Below, piece after piece: positions 6,622-15,426 of a stretch of 39,116 nucleotides of DNA. This DNA is from Actinomycetes bacterium (lineage in GTDB: Bacteria > Actinomycetota > Acidimicrobiia > Acidimicrobiales > RAAP-2): contig JAKBAZ010000001.1 in the NCBI GenBank assembly GCA_021826255.1, forward strand, positions 1 through 39,116. Direction: 5' to 3'. Both the position numbers and the translations under genes were made by a program. The notes under the pieces were generated by a model. The model was not told the DNA's origin and made no database searches. It was given only the letters and a program-made list of their open reading frames with translations. Position 1 is the stretch's first letter. The number at the start of each line of letters is the position of its first letter.

Positions 6622-7998
6622 TCACCAGAGTCGTTCGAGCCAGCGGGCCGCCCTCGACGGGCGCTGGCGCGATTCGTCGAGGTCGGCTCTTTCGGCGAGG
6701 CGAAGGCCGGCGTTGATGCCGAGGTAGCGCAGGGGCTCAGGCTCCCAGCGCCGAGGCGGGCGAGTGAGGATGTCGTCCACGAGGTGGTCCTCGCTCTCGG
6801 AGGGCGAGAGAATCATCCGGGCGACCTGGCGACCCATCACGAAACTCATGGTCACACCGTCACCCGTGTACCCGCCTGCTCTGGCGACGCCGCGAACGAG
6901 GTCAACGTTCGCTCGAGGGTAGTGGTCTCGGGGCATGGCGAGCGGTCCGCCCCATTGGTGCGTGATGGCGGCATCGAACTCGGGAAACAACTCTCTGAGG
7001 GTGTCGGCGAGAGCGGAAAAGACGCGCGGGTCGTGATCGAATCGTGGGTCGACTCCCGAGCCCACGTGGTACGGGGCGCCCCGACCACCAAACGCGACAC
7101 GATTATCGGCTGTGCGCTGGCCATAAATAATCATGTGTCGTCCGTCGGCGAACGTCTCTCGTTGCTCGAATCCGTGTCGAGCCCACCAGGAGTCGTCGAG
7201 GGGTTCAGTCGCAATCATCAGCGAGTAGAGGGGAACGACACCGCGACGAGGTCCTAGCGCGGGGGTGTACGCCTCCGTGGCCTGTACGACGACGTCCGCT
7301 CGAACTCGTCCAGCGGTAGTGAGGACCTCGGCGCGTTTCGTGGGCGAGTGGTGGCGAAGTCGCGTCACCCGAGACCGTTCGGCGATGATGGCTCCGCGTT
7401 CCTCCACGCGCCGCGCGAGTCCGTGTACCAACTTGGCGGGGTGCACCCGAGCGCAGTGGGGGGAAAACAGTGCTCCCAACGCTCCCGACACCCGGGCCCT
7501 CGCCTCTAGGTCGGCCGCAGAGAGCCAGCGGACGTCGTTGTCGGAGAGCCCGAGGGCGTGGGCGTCTCGTATCTCTCCTTGCAGGCGTTGCACGTGCGCG
7601 GGAAGTCTCGCCACGCTCAACGTACCGCCTTGGGTAAAGTCCGCCGAGATGCCCTCCTCGATCAGTGTCCGGCCGAGATCACTGACGGCGTCGGCGAGAA
7701 ACCGCGCGAGATGGAGGGCGTGGTCGACGGAGTACTCCCGCGCCACGGCAGTGAGTGGCACGGGGAAGAGGGCCGACGCCCACCCCCCGTTTCGCCCCGA
7801 CGCCCCGAAGCCGACGTGTTCGGCCTCAAGGATGACGACGCGAAGTGAGGGATCTCGTCGCATTAACTCCCAGGCGCTCCAGAGCCCGGTGAAACCGGCT
7901 CCCACGACCACGACATCCGCGTCCACGTCTCCTTGAAGCGGAGGACGCGAGACGCGGACGTCGACGTCCTCCCACCACACCGGGTGGGAGGACGTCAT
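6622..7998 (-). CDS. FAD-dependent amine oxidoreductase (DAO / PuuB-like)
   Basis: A 458-residue flavoprotein. The dinucleotide-binding motif VVVVGAGFTGLWSAWEL lies near residues 29-45, followed by LEAEHVGFGASGRNGGW, typical of the D-amino-acid-oxidase fold in gamma-glutamylputrescine oxidase and related amine oxidases. The C-terminal FAD contact region (GGYTGDGVTMSFVMGR) is also present. Such enzymes oxidise an amine to an imine or aldehyde with reduction of FAD. It overlaps the aminotransferase stop codon (TGATG arrangement), implying translational coupling in a regulator, aminotransferase, oxidase operon. In this setting putrescine, another polyamine or an omega-amino acid is a likely substrate; sequence alone does not choose between them. 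Confidence 0.8.
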   Translation of the reverse strand: MTSSHPVWWEDVDVRVSRPPLQGDVDADVVVVGAGFTGLWSAWELMRRDPSLRVVILEAEHVGFGASGRNGGWASALFPVPLTAVAREYSVDHALHLARFLADAVSDLGRTLIEEGISADFTQGGTLSVARLPAHVQRLQGEIRDAHALGLSDNDVRWLSAADLEARARVSGALGALFSPHCARVHPAKLVHGLARRVEERGAIIAERSRVTRLRHHSPTKRAEVLTTAGRVRADVVVQATEAYTPALGPRRGVVPLYSLMIATEPLDDSWWARHGFEQRETFADGRHMIIYGQRTADNRVAFGGRGAPYHVGSGVDPRFDHDPRVFSALADTLRELFPEFDAAITHQWGGPLAMPRDHYPRANVDLVRGVARAGGYTGDGVTMSFVMGRQVARMILSPSESEDHLVDDILTRPPRRWEPEPLRYLGINAGLRLAERADLDESRQRPSRAARWLERLW

Positions 7999-9419
7999 CA
8001 GAAGCGTCGACCGACGGCGTCGGTAAAGACGTCGCGCAGAACTCCCACCATGAAGTCAATGTCCTCACGGGTTGAAATGAGTGGCGGAGCCAACTGGACC
8101 ACCGGGTCACCACGGTCGTCCGATCGACAAATCAGCCCTCGCTTAAACATCTCGGGAGAGATAAAGCCTCGCAGGAGGTGTTCGGCCTCGTCACCCGTAA
8201 AGGTCTCTCGAGTGTTCTGGTCCTTCACCAGTTCGACACCCCAGAAATATCCGGTCCCTCTCACGTCACCGACAATGGGTAGGTCTCGCAGTGCGTCGAG
8301 GCTGTCCTGGAAGTACTGCTGATTGGCGAGCACGTTGTCGAGCACGTGTTCGCGCTCGATGATGTCAATGCTCGTGAGGGCCACGGCAGTGGACATTGGG
8401 TGTCCGGCCCAGGTGAATCCATGGGGGAACGACGTGTCTCCGTCTTGGAACGGTTCGGCCAGGCGGTCGGACACAATCATCGCTCCGAGGGGGGCGTAGC
8501 CGGCCGTGATTCCCTTCGCGGCGGTGATGATGTCGGGGACGTAGTCGTACTTCTGGCCCCCGAACCACGTACCGAGGCGACCAAAGGCGCAGATCACCTC
8601 GTCCGATACGAGGACGACACCGTACCGATCACAGATTTCCCGAACCGCTTGCCAGTAGCCGGGGGGAGGCGTGAAGCACCCACCGGCGTTCTGAACCGGC
8701 TCGAGGAAAACCGCCGCCACGGTCTCGGGCCCTTCGCGCAGAATCGCCTCTTCGATGTGGTGGGCCGACCAGAGGCCGAACGCCCCAAAGTCGTCGGCGT
8801 GTTCGGTCGCTCGGTAAAAGTTGACGGCCGGAACCTTCACCGCACCGGGCACGAGGGGCTGGAAGGGCTCACGGTATCCCTCGAGTGAGGTGATGGTGAG
8901 CGCTCCCATCGTGGTGCCGTGATAGGCGATGTCTCGACTGATGACTTTGTAGCGATCGGGTTCACCGCGAAGCTTGTGGTACTGGCGGGCGAGCTTCCAC
9001 GCACTCTCGTTGGCCTCGGCGCCACCGGTCGTGAAGAAGACGCGATTGAGATCGCCCGGGGCGAGGGACGCGAGCTTTTCGGCGAGTCGGATGGCGTTGG
9101 GGTGGGCGTAGGTCCAAATAGGAAAGAACGCCATCTCACTCCACGACTTCGCTGCGGCTTCAGCCATTTCGGGACGGCCGTGTCCGAGCGCATTGGTGAA
9201 GAGCCCCGAAATACCGTCGAAGTACTCCTTGCCGTTGGCGTCGTACACCCGAGTGCCTTCGCCTCGCACGATGATCGGGATTTCGTGCGACTCGTCGTAG
9301 GCGCCCATGCGCGACATTTGGAGCCAAAGGTGCCGACGAGCCCGCTCCGAGAACTCGTGGCTGGCCTGTTTAGGATTATCGACGGTGATGCCGTCAGTAA
9401 GGATTTCTTCGGTTGTCAT
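7998..9419 (-). CDS. Class III omega-aminotransferase (putrescine / beta-alanine:pyruvate type)
   Basis: A 473-residue PLP enzyme from ATG 9419, which overlaps the regulator stop (ATGA); an in-frame start four codons upstream lies within the regulator gene. Class III marks: cofactor phosphate site TTGGAEANESA (130-140), YHGTT (166-170), VSDEVICAFGRLG with Asp273, and Schiff-base Lys302 in AAKGITAGYAPLGA. The segment PIWTYAHPNAIRLAEKLA resembles omega-amino acid:pyruvate aminotransferases. It would move a terminal amino group from putrescine, beta-alanine, GABA or a similar amine to pyruvate or 2-oxoglutarate, giving the aldehyde that the dehydrogenase at 10128 could oxidise. Pyruvate as acceptor would fit the alanine dehydrogenase downstream. 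Confidence 0.85.
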   Translation of the reverse strand: MTTEEILTDGITVDNPKQASHEFSERARRHLWLQMSRMGAYDESHEIPIIVRGEGTRVYDANGKEYFDGISGLFTNALGHGRPEMAEAAAKSWSEMAFFPIWTYAHPNAIRLAEKLASLAPGDLNRVFFTTGGAEANESAWKLARQYHKLRGEPDRYKVISRDIAYHGTTMGALTITSLEGYREPFQPLVPGAVKVPAVNFYRATEHADDFGAFGLWSAHHIEEAILREGPETVAAVFLEPVQNAGGCFTPPPGYWQAVREICDRYGVVLVSDEVICAFGRLGTWFGGQKYDYVPDIITAAKGITAGYAPLGAMIVSDRLAEPFQDGDTSFPHGFTWAGHPMSTAVALTSIDIIEREHVLDNVLANQQYFQDSLDALRDLPIVGDVRGTGYFWGVELVKDQNTRETFTGDEAEHLLRGFISPEMFKRGLICRSDDRGDPVVQLAPPLISTREDIDFMVGVLRDVFTDAVGRRF

Positions 9420-9934
9420 TTCGCACCCCATGCGTACGTTTGTTTAGCTAGTTTCAGGTAGAGGAACGTCTCCACCTCGGTCACTCCCGGAATACTCCGG
9501 ATCGAGTCATTCAAGAGATGAACCAAGGCGTCGTCGTTGACCGCAATGACCTCTGCAATGAGGTCAAAACTTCCTGCCGTCATCACGACGTAATTCGCTT
9601 CCTCGATAGCAGCCACTTTGTCCGCCACCGTGCGTACGTCACCGTGAACACGAATTCCGATCAGTGCTTCACGGCCGTAGCCGAGTTGCAACGGATCGGT
9701 AATCGCAACAATCTGCATGACGCCGGCGTCCTTCAGTCGCTGGACGCGCCGACGCACGCCTGCTTCTGAGAGTCCGACTTCTTCAGCAATCGCTCCGTAG
9801 GGTCGCCGCCCGTCACGCTGGAGGAGTTCGATGATCCGTCGATCCACCGCGTCGAGGGAGGTACGAGAGGACACCAGTTCCAGTGACCGGTGAGCGCCCG
9901 CGGACTTCGACTTGTGTGAGTTCGCTGCTGACAT
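9416..9934 (-). CDS. Lrp/AsnC-family transcriptional regulator
   Basis: A 172-residue protein from ATG 9934 (minus-strand GGGAG upstream); the open frame continues to 9994 with unlikely sequence. An N-terminal polar stretch is followed by the AsnC-type helix-turn-helix (LDAVDRRIIELLQRDGRRPY, then EVGLSEAGVRRRVQRLKDAG, about residues 28-75) and a C-terminal ligand-sensing beta-alpha-beta domain (ALIGIRVHG through GVTEVETFLYLKL). Family members form octamers or hexadecamers, wrap DNA and respond to amino acids. Its stop overlaps the aminotransferase start, so it is co-transcribed with the catabolic genes. It is divergent from the aldehyde dehydrogenase/permease/alanine dehydrogenase arm and probably controls both arms from the AT-rich gap between them. 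Confidence 0.88.
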   Translation of the reverse strand: MSAANSHKSKSAGAHRSLELVSSRTSLDAVDRRIIELLQRDGRRPYGAIAEEVGLSEAGVRRRVQRLKDAGVMQIVAITDPLQLGYGREALIGIRVHGDVRTVADKVAAIEEANYVVMTAGSFDLIAEVIAVNDDALVHLLNDSIRSIPGVTEVETFLYLKLAKQTYAWGAK

Positions 9935-9949
9935 TGGTTTCTCCCGCCC

Positions 9950-9964
9950 CGAACCATTGGTTCG
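9950..9964. promoter_or_regulatory. 15-base palindrome in the regulator's leader (candidate autoregulatory site)
   Basis: CGAACCA-T-TGGTTCG is a perfect 7-bp inverted repeat around one central base, 15 bases upstream of the regulator ATG. The rest of the divergent gap, about 9990-10080, is clearly more AT-rich than its surroundings (for example CGCAATATTTTTCTC), as is usual for Lrp-family wrapping sites. TAGGAT on the minus strand near 9988-9983 could be the regulator's -10 box. Confidence 0.45.
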
Positions 9965-10127
9965 ATGCTGCGGATAGGGACATCCTAGCGGCAATTGGTG
10001 ACGAAATACGCAATATTTTTCTCAGTAGCAGACTTAATCACTACGAAACATTTGCAAACCCCAAAGGGCTCTGGCAAAGTGTCGTCACCGGGAAGCCGAA
10101 AAACTGATGGTTAATGGGGGAATTCTG

Positions 10128-11555
10128 ATGCGTCGACTGGCCAATTTCATCAACGGGGAGTACGTCGCGCCACGCGGCGGGCGCTACGTCGAACTGATCA
10201 ACCCGGCGACTGGACAGCCCTTCGCCGAAATGCCCGTGTCAAGTGCGGAGGACGTGGATGACGCGGTGCAGTCGTCACTTCGAGCGTTCCAGTCGTGGCG
10301 TCGGGCTACACCGTCTCAGCGCAGCCGCGCACTTCTTCGAGTCGCGGACATCCTGGAAGCGAACGCCTCTCGGTTAGTGGACGTGGAGTCGGAGAACTGC
10401 GGGAAGATTATGTCGGTCACCATGGCGGAGGAGATCCCGCCGATGATCGACCAGATTCGCTTCTTCGCGGGTGCCGCTCGGGTCTTAGAGGGTCGCGCGG
10501 CCACGGAGTACATGGAGGGAATGACGAGTTACATCCGGCGTGAGCCGATCGGAGTCTGCGCCGCAGTGACCCCGTGGAACTACCCCATGATGATGGCAGT
10601 GTGGAAGTGGGCTCCGGCGATCGCCGCCGGTAACGCGATGGTGCTAAAGCCCTCCGACACGACCCCGGCGTCCACGTTGCTGATGGCGGAATTGATGGCC
10701 GAGGTTCTCCCCGCGGGAGTGTTGAACGTCATTTGTGGCGACCGCGACACGGGTCGCGCACTGATTGAGCACCCTGTTCCGGCCATGGCGTCGGTGACGG
10801 GTTCGGTGCGCGCTGGAAAAGAAGTGGCCGTGAGTTCGGCGAACACGCTCAAGCGAGTCCACCTGGAGTTGGGTGGCAAGGCGCCTGTCGTCGTCTTCGA
10901 CGACGTCGACGTGCAGGCGGCCGCCGAGGGTATTGCTATTGGCGGGTACTTCAATTCGGGCCAGGACTGCACCGCGGCGACGCGAGTGCTCGTCGCGGAC
11001 AAGGTGTACGGGGACTTCGTCGACGCCCTCGCAGCTCAAGCCGCCGCGACGAAGGCCGGACCGCGTGACGATGACGACGCCTTCCTCGGACCGGTCAACA
11101 ATCAGAACCAGTTCGCCCGAGTAACGGGATTCTTGGAGAGAACGCCGTCGCACGCTTCCGTGGTGGTGGGCGGAGGTCAACTCGGAGACGAGGGTTTCTT
11201 CATCGCACCGACCGTGGTCGCTGACCTGCGCCAGGACGACGAGATGATCCAGAACGAGATTTTCGGCCCGGTGATCACCGTGCAACGTTTCTCGGACGAC
11301 GCCCAGGCCCTGGAGTGGGCTAACGGTGTTCAGTACGGTCTGGCATCGTCGGTGTGGACGTCCGATCACGGTCGAGCCATGCGCTTTACTCGCGACCTCG
11401 ATTTTGGGTGCGTGTGGGTGAACACCCACATTCCTATCGTGGCCGAGATGCCTCACGGGGGCTTCAAGAGTTCCGGGTACGGAAAGGACCTGTCGGTTTA
11501 CGGCTTCGAGGACTACACCCGGGTCAAGCACGTGATGCACAACATCGAGGTGTGA
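10128..11555 (+). CDS. Aldehyde dehydrogenase (aminoaldehyde / betaine-aldehyde type)
   Basis: A 475-residue protein. ATG 10128 has GGGGGA at proper spacing; the upstream ATG at 10107 lacks one. Family residues are present: TPWNYPMM (148-155) with the oxyanion Asn151, VLKPSD (172-177) for the cofactor, general base Glu247 in LELGGKAP, and nucleophile Cys281 in NSGQDCTAATR. The overall pattern resembles 4-aminobutyraldehyde (PatD/PuuC-like) and betaine-aldehyde dehydrogenases, which oxidise aminoaldehydes with NAD(P)+. It faces the aminotransferase and oxidase arm across the regulator's control region and leads a co-directional arm with an amino acid/polyamine permease and alanine dehydrogenase, so it most likely takes the aldehyde produced by those enzymes. 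Confidence 0.88.
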   Translation: MRRLANFINGEYVAPRGGRYVELINPATGQPFAEMPVSSAEDVDDAVQSSLRAFQSWRRATPSQRSRALLRVADILEANASRLVDVESENCGKIMSVTMAEEIPPMIDQIRFFAGAARVLEGRAATEYMEGMTSYIRREPIGVCAAVTPWNYPMMMAVWKWAPAIAAGNAMVLKPSDTTPASTLLMAELMAEVLPAGVLNVICGDRDTGRALIEHPVPAMASVTGSVRAGKEVAVSSANTLKRVHLELGGKAPVVVFDDVDVQAAAEGIAIGGYFNSGQDCTAATRVLVADKVYGDFVDALAAQAAATKAGPRDDDDAFLGPVNNQNQFARVTGFLERTPSHASVVVGGGQLGDEGFFIAPTVVADLRQDDEMIQNEIFGPVITVQRFSDDAQALEWANGVQYGLASSVWTSDHGRAMRFTRDLDFGCVWVNTHIPIVAEMPHGGFKSSGYGKDLSVYGFEDYTRVKHVMHNIEV

Positions 11556-11611
11556 CAACCCGGTGGCGTCATCGAAAAGAGCTAGGGCAGTGCCAATGGT
11601 GAGGAGGATGT

Positions 11612-13102
11612 ATGTCGGTGAATGATGTCATCGGACCCTTTGGGGCACCGGTACCTGATTCGGAGAGAGCGGCGATGCTCAGGGCCGAAGAACTCAGCCT
11701 CTTTGACTCCACGGCGGTGGCGGTGTCCTCGGTGGCGCCGGCGTACTCGCTCGCCTCCACCATCGGCGCGGTCGTGGCGATTGCCGGCGTGGGGTTGGCC
11801 GCGCCTTCTGTTCTCATCGTGTCCTTCATCCCGGTTCTCTTCATCGCGTACAGCTACTTTCACCTCAATCGTCGGAATCCCAACTGCGGAGCGAGCTACT
11901 CGTGGCTCGCTCAAGTGGTGAATCCGTCATTCGGCTGGATCAACGGGTGGGTTCAGGTGGGTGCGTCGGTACTGTTCTGCACGACGGCACCGTTGCTCGC
12001 GGGGGGTTACACCCTCCAGTTTCTGCACTCGGCCTTCAACGCGGTGTCGCTGTCGACGGTGAACTCGACGACCGCGGTGGCCTGGGTCGCCGCCCTGTGG
12101 CTGGTGTTCGTGACGTGGATCTGCGTTGTCGGGATTCGTTGGACGACCAACGCACAATGGGTCATGGTTCTCATCGAGTACACGGTGGTCATCGTGTTCT
12201 CCATTGGCGGAATCATTAAGGTCGCCCTCCACCACCCTGTCCACTCGATGAACCTCTCCCTCTCGTGGCTCAATCCCTTGAACATCCACGGAACCACCGC
12301 TCTAGCTCAAGGTCTCGCCCTGGGAGTCTTCTTCTTTTGGGGGTGGGACACTGCGGTGAATCTCAACGAAGAGTCGAAGCAGGCCAGTCGAATTCCGGGC
12401 CGGGCCGGAATTATTTCGATGTGGCTACTCCTCTTTGTGTTCCTTCTCAATATGGTGGCCGTGCAGATGCTGCTCGGTCCGAGCGCGATCAACGCTCAAG
12501 GAACGTCCGTGCTGTTCTACTTCGGTCAACAGTTCGCCGGGCCGTGGGCCAGTTACGTGATGATCTTCGCGGTGTTGTCCTCGACGGTGGCGACGACTCA
12601 GACGACGGTCCTACCGGCAGCCCGCATCACACTGTCGATGGCCCGCGACGGTGTGTTCCCGAAGGTGTTCGCACGCATCAGCCCCCGCTTTCAAACCCCC
12701 GTGGTCGGCACCATCTTGGTCGCGGTGTTTTCTATGGTGGGAATCTTCCTGACGACTATTTCGTCCTCGGCGAGTTCGGTGTTCAACAACCTCGTCTCAA
12801 ACATCGGTGTTCTGGTTGCCTTCTACTACGGCGTGACCGGATTGGCGTGTGCGTGGGCGTTTCGTCGGACATGGGGACACTCCCTTCGGTCCACCATCTC
12901 GTTAATTATTCTTCCCCTCGTCGGTGGAGTCGTCTTGCTCTACGTGTGCTGGGATGTCATTAAGGCGGGCGGTAGGGCCGCCTTGCCGGACGACATCGTT
13001 CTGTTGTCGAGCATTCCCTTCGTCGCCCTGACGTGGTGGGTGACTCGGGGCAAGACCAACTTCTTCCAACAACCTCGCGTCTCCTACGACACGGTCGACT
13101 GA
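11612..13102 (+). CDS. APC-superfamily amino acid / polyamine permease
   Basis: A 496-residue membrane protein with about 12 helices. ATG 11612 follows GAGGAGG at a usual distance. The first helix region (STAVAVSSVAPAYSLASTIGAVVA) has the unwound small-residue stretch typical of the APC superfamily, and FFFWGWDTAVNLNEESK matches the helix 6-7 segment of the amino acid/polyamine transporter (AAT/APA) group. ARITLSMARDGVFPKVFARISPRFQTP is the characteristic cytoplasmic loop. It likely imports the amine or amino acid degraded by the surrounding enzymes, driven by H+ or Na+. It follows the aldehyde dehydrogenase by 56 bases. Confidence 0.85.
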   Translation: MSVNDVIGPFGAPVPDSERAAMLRAEELSLFDSTAVAVSSVAPAYSLASTIGAVVAIAGVGLAAPSVLIVSFIPVLFIAYSYFHLNRRNPNCGASYSWLAQVVNPSFGWINGWVQVGASVLFCTTAPLLAGGYTLQFLHSAFNAVSLSTVNSTTAVAWVAALWLVFVTWICVVGIRWTTNAQWVMVLIEYTVVIVFSIGGIIKVALHHPVHSMNLSLSWLNPLNIHGTTALAQGLALGVFFFWGWDTAVNLNEESKQASRIPGRAGIISMWLLLFVFLLNMVAVQMLLGPSAINAQGTSVLFYFGQQFAGPWASYVMIFAVLSSTVATTQTTVLPAARITLSMARDGVFPKVFARISPRFQTPVVGTILVAVFSMVGIFLTTISSSASSVFNNLVSNIGVLVAFYYGVTGLACAWAFRRTWGHSLRSTISLIILPLVGGVVLLYVCWDVIKAGGRAALPDDIVLLSSIPFVALTWWVTRGKTNFFQQPRVSYDTVD

Positions 13103-13148
13103 GTAGCGTGGTCAGCGCGAGGTTCACTACGAGAAAGGGTGATCAACG

Positions 13149-14264
13149 ATGATCATCGGCGTACCTAAGGAAATCAAGCCCGACGAGAATCGGGTGGCCA
13201 TCACCCCAGCGGGGGTCCGGGAACTCACGACGGCCGGACACCGCGTTCTCATCGAGCGCTCGGCGGGGTTGGGTTCGTCCATCGATGACTCGGACTACGT
13301 GGCCAATGGTGCCACCATGGTGGAGAGTGCCGACGACGTGTGGGCCAGTGCGGACCTTTTGGTGAAGGTGAAAGAACCCATCGCCGCCGAGTATCCGCGC
13401 CTGAGTGCTCGAGAGAACCAAGTTCTGTTCACGTACCTCCACCTGGCGGCGTCGCGCGAGTGCACTGACGCCCTCCTCGCTGCCGGCAATGTCGCCATCG
13501 CGTACGAGACGGTGAGAACCGCTAACAACTCCCTGCCGCTCCTGACTCCGATGAGTGAAGTGGCGGGTCGCATGGCGACCTTGGTCGGGGCCTACCACTT
13601 GATGCGCCCCGGGGGCGGACACGGAACCCTGATTGGTGGAGTACCGGGAGTTCTCGCGGCCAACGTGGTGGTTATTGGCGCGGGAGTGGCCGGAGTCGCG
13701 GCGGCTCAGATGGCCGTGGGTCTCGAGGCTGACGTCACCATCCTGGACCGCAATCTGGATCGACTTCGCGAGGTTGACCAGCACTTCTCCGGCCGAGTGC
13801 AAACACTCGCGTCGTCTCACCTCACGCTCGAGGAGTCCTGCCGGCGAGCTGACATTGTCGTCGGGGCGGTCTTGGTGGTCGGAGCAAAGGCCCCCAAGCT
13901 GGTGTCCAACCAGTTGGTGAGCGAAATGCGCCCCGGCTCAGTCCTGGTGGATATCTCGGTGGACCAGGGTGGATGCTTTGAGGACACTCGTCCGACAACT
14001 CACTCCGAACCGACGTTTCGAGTTCACAACTCGGTGTTCTACTGCGTGGCGAACATGCCGGGGGCCGTACCGACGACGTCAACTCAGGCTCTCGCCAACG
14101 CCACCCTGCCGTACGTAGCGACCTTGGCTGATCGGGGCTGGCGGGAGGCCACCTCTCAGAATCGCGCTTTGTACGAGGGCGTCAACGTGGTGGAGGGCCG
14201 CGTGACCTACGCCCCGGTGGCGGAGGCGTGGGGGCTCGACTTCCACTCGCTCGAGTCGCTCTAG
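13149..14264 (+). CDS. ald: Alanine dehydrogenase
   Basis: A 371-residue protein, the usual length for NAD-dependent L-alanine dehydrogenase, which interconverts L-alanine with pyruvate plus ammonia. The N-terminus IIGVPKEIKPDENRVAITP is the family signature, and VKVKEPIAAEY and TYLHLAA supply the substrate-site lysine and histidine. The Rossmann nucleotide motif VVVIGAGVAGVAAAQMAVG starts near residue 173. NMPGAVPTTSTQALANATLPY is the conserved C-terminal segment. It begins 46 bases after the permease, preceded by AAAGGGTGAT. In this cluster it would turn alanine made by a pyruvate-dependent transaminase back into pyruvate and release ammonia. Its TAG shares the palindrome CTAG with the stop of the opposing gene. 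Confidence 0.93.
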   Translation: MIIGVPKEIKPDENRVAITPAGVRELTTAGHRVLIERSAGLGSSIDDSDYVANGATMVESADDVWASADLLVKVKEPIAAEYPRLSARENQVLFTYLHLAASRECTDALLAAGNVAIAYETVRTANNSLPLLTPMSEVAGRMATLVGAYHLMRPGGGHGTLIGGVPGVLAANVVVIGAGVAGVAAAQMAVGLEADVTILDRNLDRLREVDQHFSGRVQTLASSHLTLEESCRRADIVVGAVLVVGAKAPKLVSNQLVSEMRPGSVLVDISVDQGGCFEDTRPTTHSEPTFRVHNSVFYCVANMPGAVPTTSTQALANATLPYVATLADRGWREATSQNRALYEGVNVVEGRVTYAPVAEAWGLDFHSLESL

Positions 14265-14476
14265 ACGGGGTCTTCAACCCACGGGCAGTGCCGACAGCCG
14301 CTCGAACAGCAACGTCCTCGCTCGAGGTGCGCTCGTCTGGTTAGGACGACGAGGCCGGTCGAGGGGTCGAGGTAGCTGCGTTCTCCCCGCTGCTCTGCTG
14401 CCGAGTGAGCGCGGAGAATGGCGTCGTAGTCAGCGCGAGTCGGTGAGCACCGTGAGGGGTGAGGCGCCTCACTCAC
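14261..14476 (-). CDS. DUF5522-like small Cys-rich protein
   Basis: A 71-residue protein from GTG 14476, whose first 8 bases overlap the end of the oxidoreductase gene (GTGAGTGA). The C-terminal half reads YLDPSTGLVVLTRRAHLERG and then CCSSGCRHCPW, which matches the DUF5522 pattern of a DPxTG motif, a His-Leu-x-Arg-Gly segment and a Cys-Cys/Cys/His-Cys-Pro cluster. The five cysteines and one histidine suggest a metal or Fe-S site, but the function of the family is not known to me. It is probably translated by coupling from the upstream oxidoreductase. Its TAG overlaps the alanine dehydrogenase stop on the other strand. Confidence 0.75.
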   Translation of the reverse strand: MSEAPHPSRCSPTRADYDAILRAHSAAEQRGERSYLDPSTGLVVLTRRAHLERGRCCSSGCRHCPWVEDPV

Positions 14477-15419
14477 GGGGCATCCTCACCAGTATTTTGC
14501 CGAACTTGCCGGGACGAGAGAACTCGTCGAAGGCGAGGCCAATGTCGGCGAGGTCGAAGACGCCGGCCACCGACACGCGAAGCGTTCCGGACGCCCAGGC
14601 GGACCCCAGATCTCGACGCACGGCGTCGATGGCGGCGCTCTTCTCGGCGCGTTCACGCCAGCGAAGGGTGGATCCGGTAATCCGGAGCCGGTTGGCCATC
14701 ACGTGGCCCAGGTTCAGGTGCGCACTTCGTCCCGCCCCCGTGCCGATGACTACCACCCGGCCCCCGTATCGCATCCGTGGTAGCACTCGTTCTAAATGTA
14801 CCGAGCCCACCAGTTCGAGGACCACGTCAACCGGTTCGAGGTTGTCGACTTCCTCGACGCTGACGACCTCGCTAGCCCCCAGTGCCCGCAGAGCCTCGTC
14901 GTGCTGGTGGTCGCGGGTGACCGCGACGACCTCGGCACCTTGGAGGGCCGCGATTTGAACCCCGAGGTGCCCGACGCCACCACTAGCTCCAGAAATGACC
15001 ACTCGTTCTGCGGGCCTCAAACCCGCTTGGGTGATGAGAGCGTCGTGGGCGGTGACGACTCCCTCGCTCCACCCACCCGCGCTGAGATCACTGATGTCAT
15101 CGGGAATGTCGACGAGATGCTCGAGCGGCACCACACAGCGGGTGGCGTGAGCCCCTCCCCCCACGAGGGCACTGACGCGGCGACCTAGTGATTCGTCATC
15201 CACCCCGTCACCCCGTCCCACGACGATGCCCGAGAGTTCGAGCCCGGGGACGTCCTCGATGACTCCGGGGGGAGCGGGGTAGTGCCCGTGCACCTGGAGG
15301 CGGTCCGCCACGTTAAGGGCGCTGTAGCTGACCGCAACGACAACCTCGCCGGGCCCCGGAAGGGGGTCTGGTCGTTCGGTAACGACCAGAGTCTGGTTAA
15401 CGATGGTTGCGGCAATCAC
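14469..15419 (-). CDS. Zinc-independent MDR oxidoreductase (quinone oxidoreductase-like)
   Basis: A 316-residue protein. The frame is open to TTG 15443, but GTG 15419 lies 7 bases after TAGTGT (15432-15427) and gives the expected N-terminus (MIAATIVNQTLVVTERP). The GroES-like domain (PGPGEVVVAVSYSALNVADRL) is followed by the NADPH-binding motif VVISGASGGVGHLGVQIAA, with the AxxGxxG form typical of quinone oxidoreductases. The catalytic and structural zinc cysteines of alcohol dehydrogenases are absent. Substrate is unknown; quinones or enals are usual. It is divergent from a glutathione-peroxidase-like gene, which would fit a redox-stress role. Confidence 0.8.
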   Translation of the reverse strand: MIAATIVNQTLVVTERPDPLPGPGEVVVAVSYSALNVADRLQVHGHYPAPPGVIEDVPGLELSGIVVGRGDGVDDESLGRRVSALVGGGAHATRCVVPLEHLVDIPDDISDLSAGGWSEGVVTAHDALITQAGLRPAERVVISGASGGVGHLGVQIAALQGAEVVAVTRDHQHDEALRALGASEVVSVEEVDNLEPVDVVLELVGSVHLERVLPRMRYGGRVVVIGTGAGRSAHLNLGHVMANRLRITGSTLRWRERAEKSAAIDAVRRDLGSAWASGTLRVSVAGVFDLADIGLAFDEFSRPGKFGKILVRMPRE

Positions 15420-15426
15420 CAGGGTG

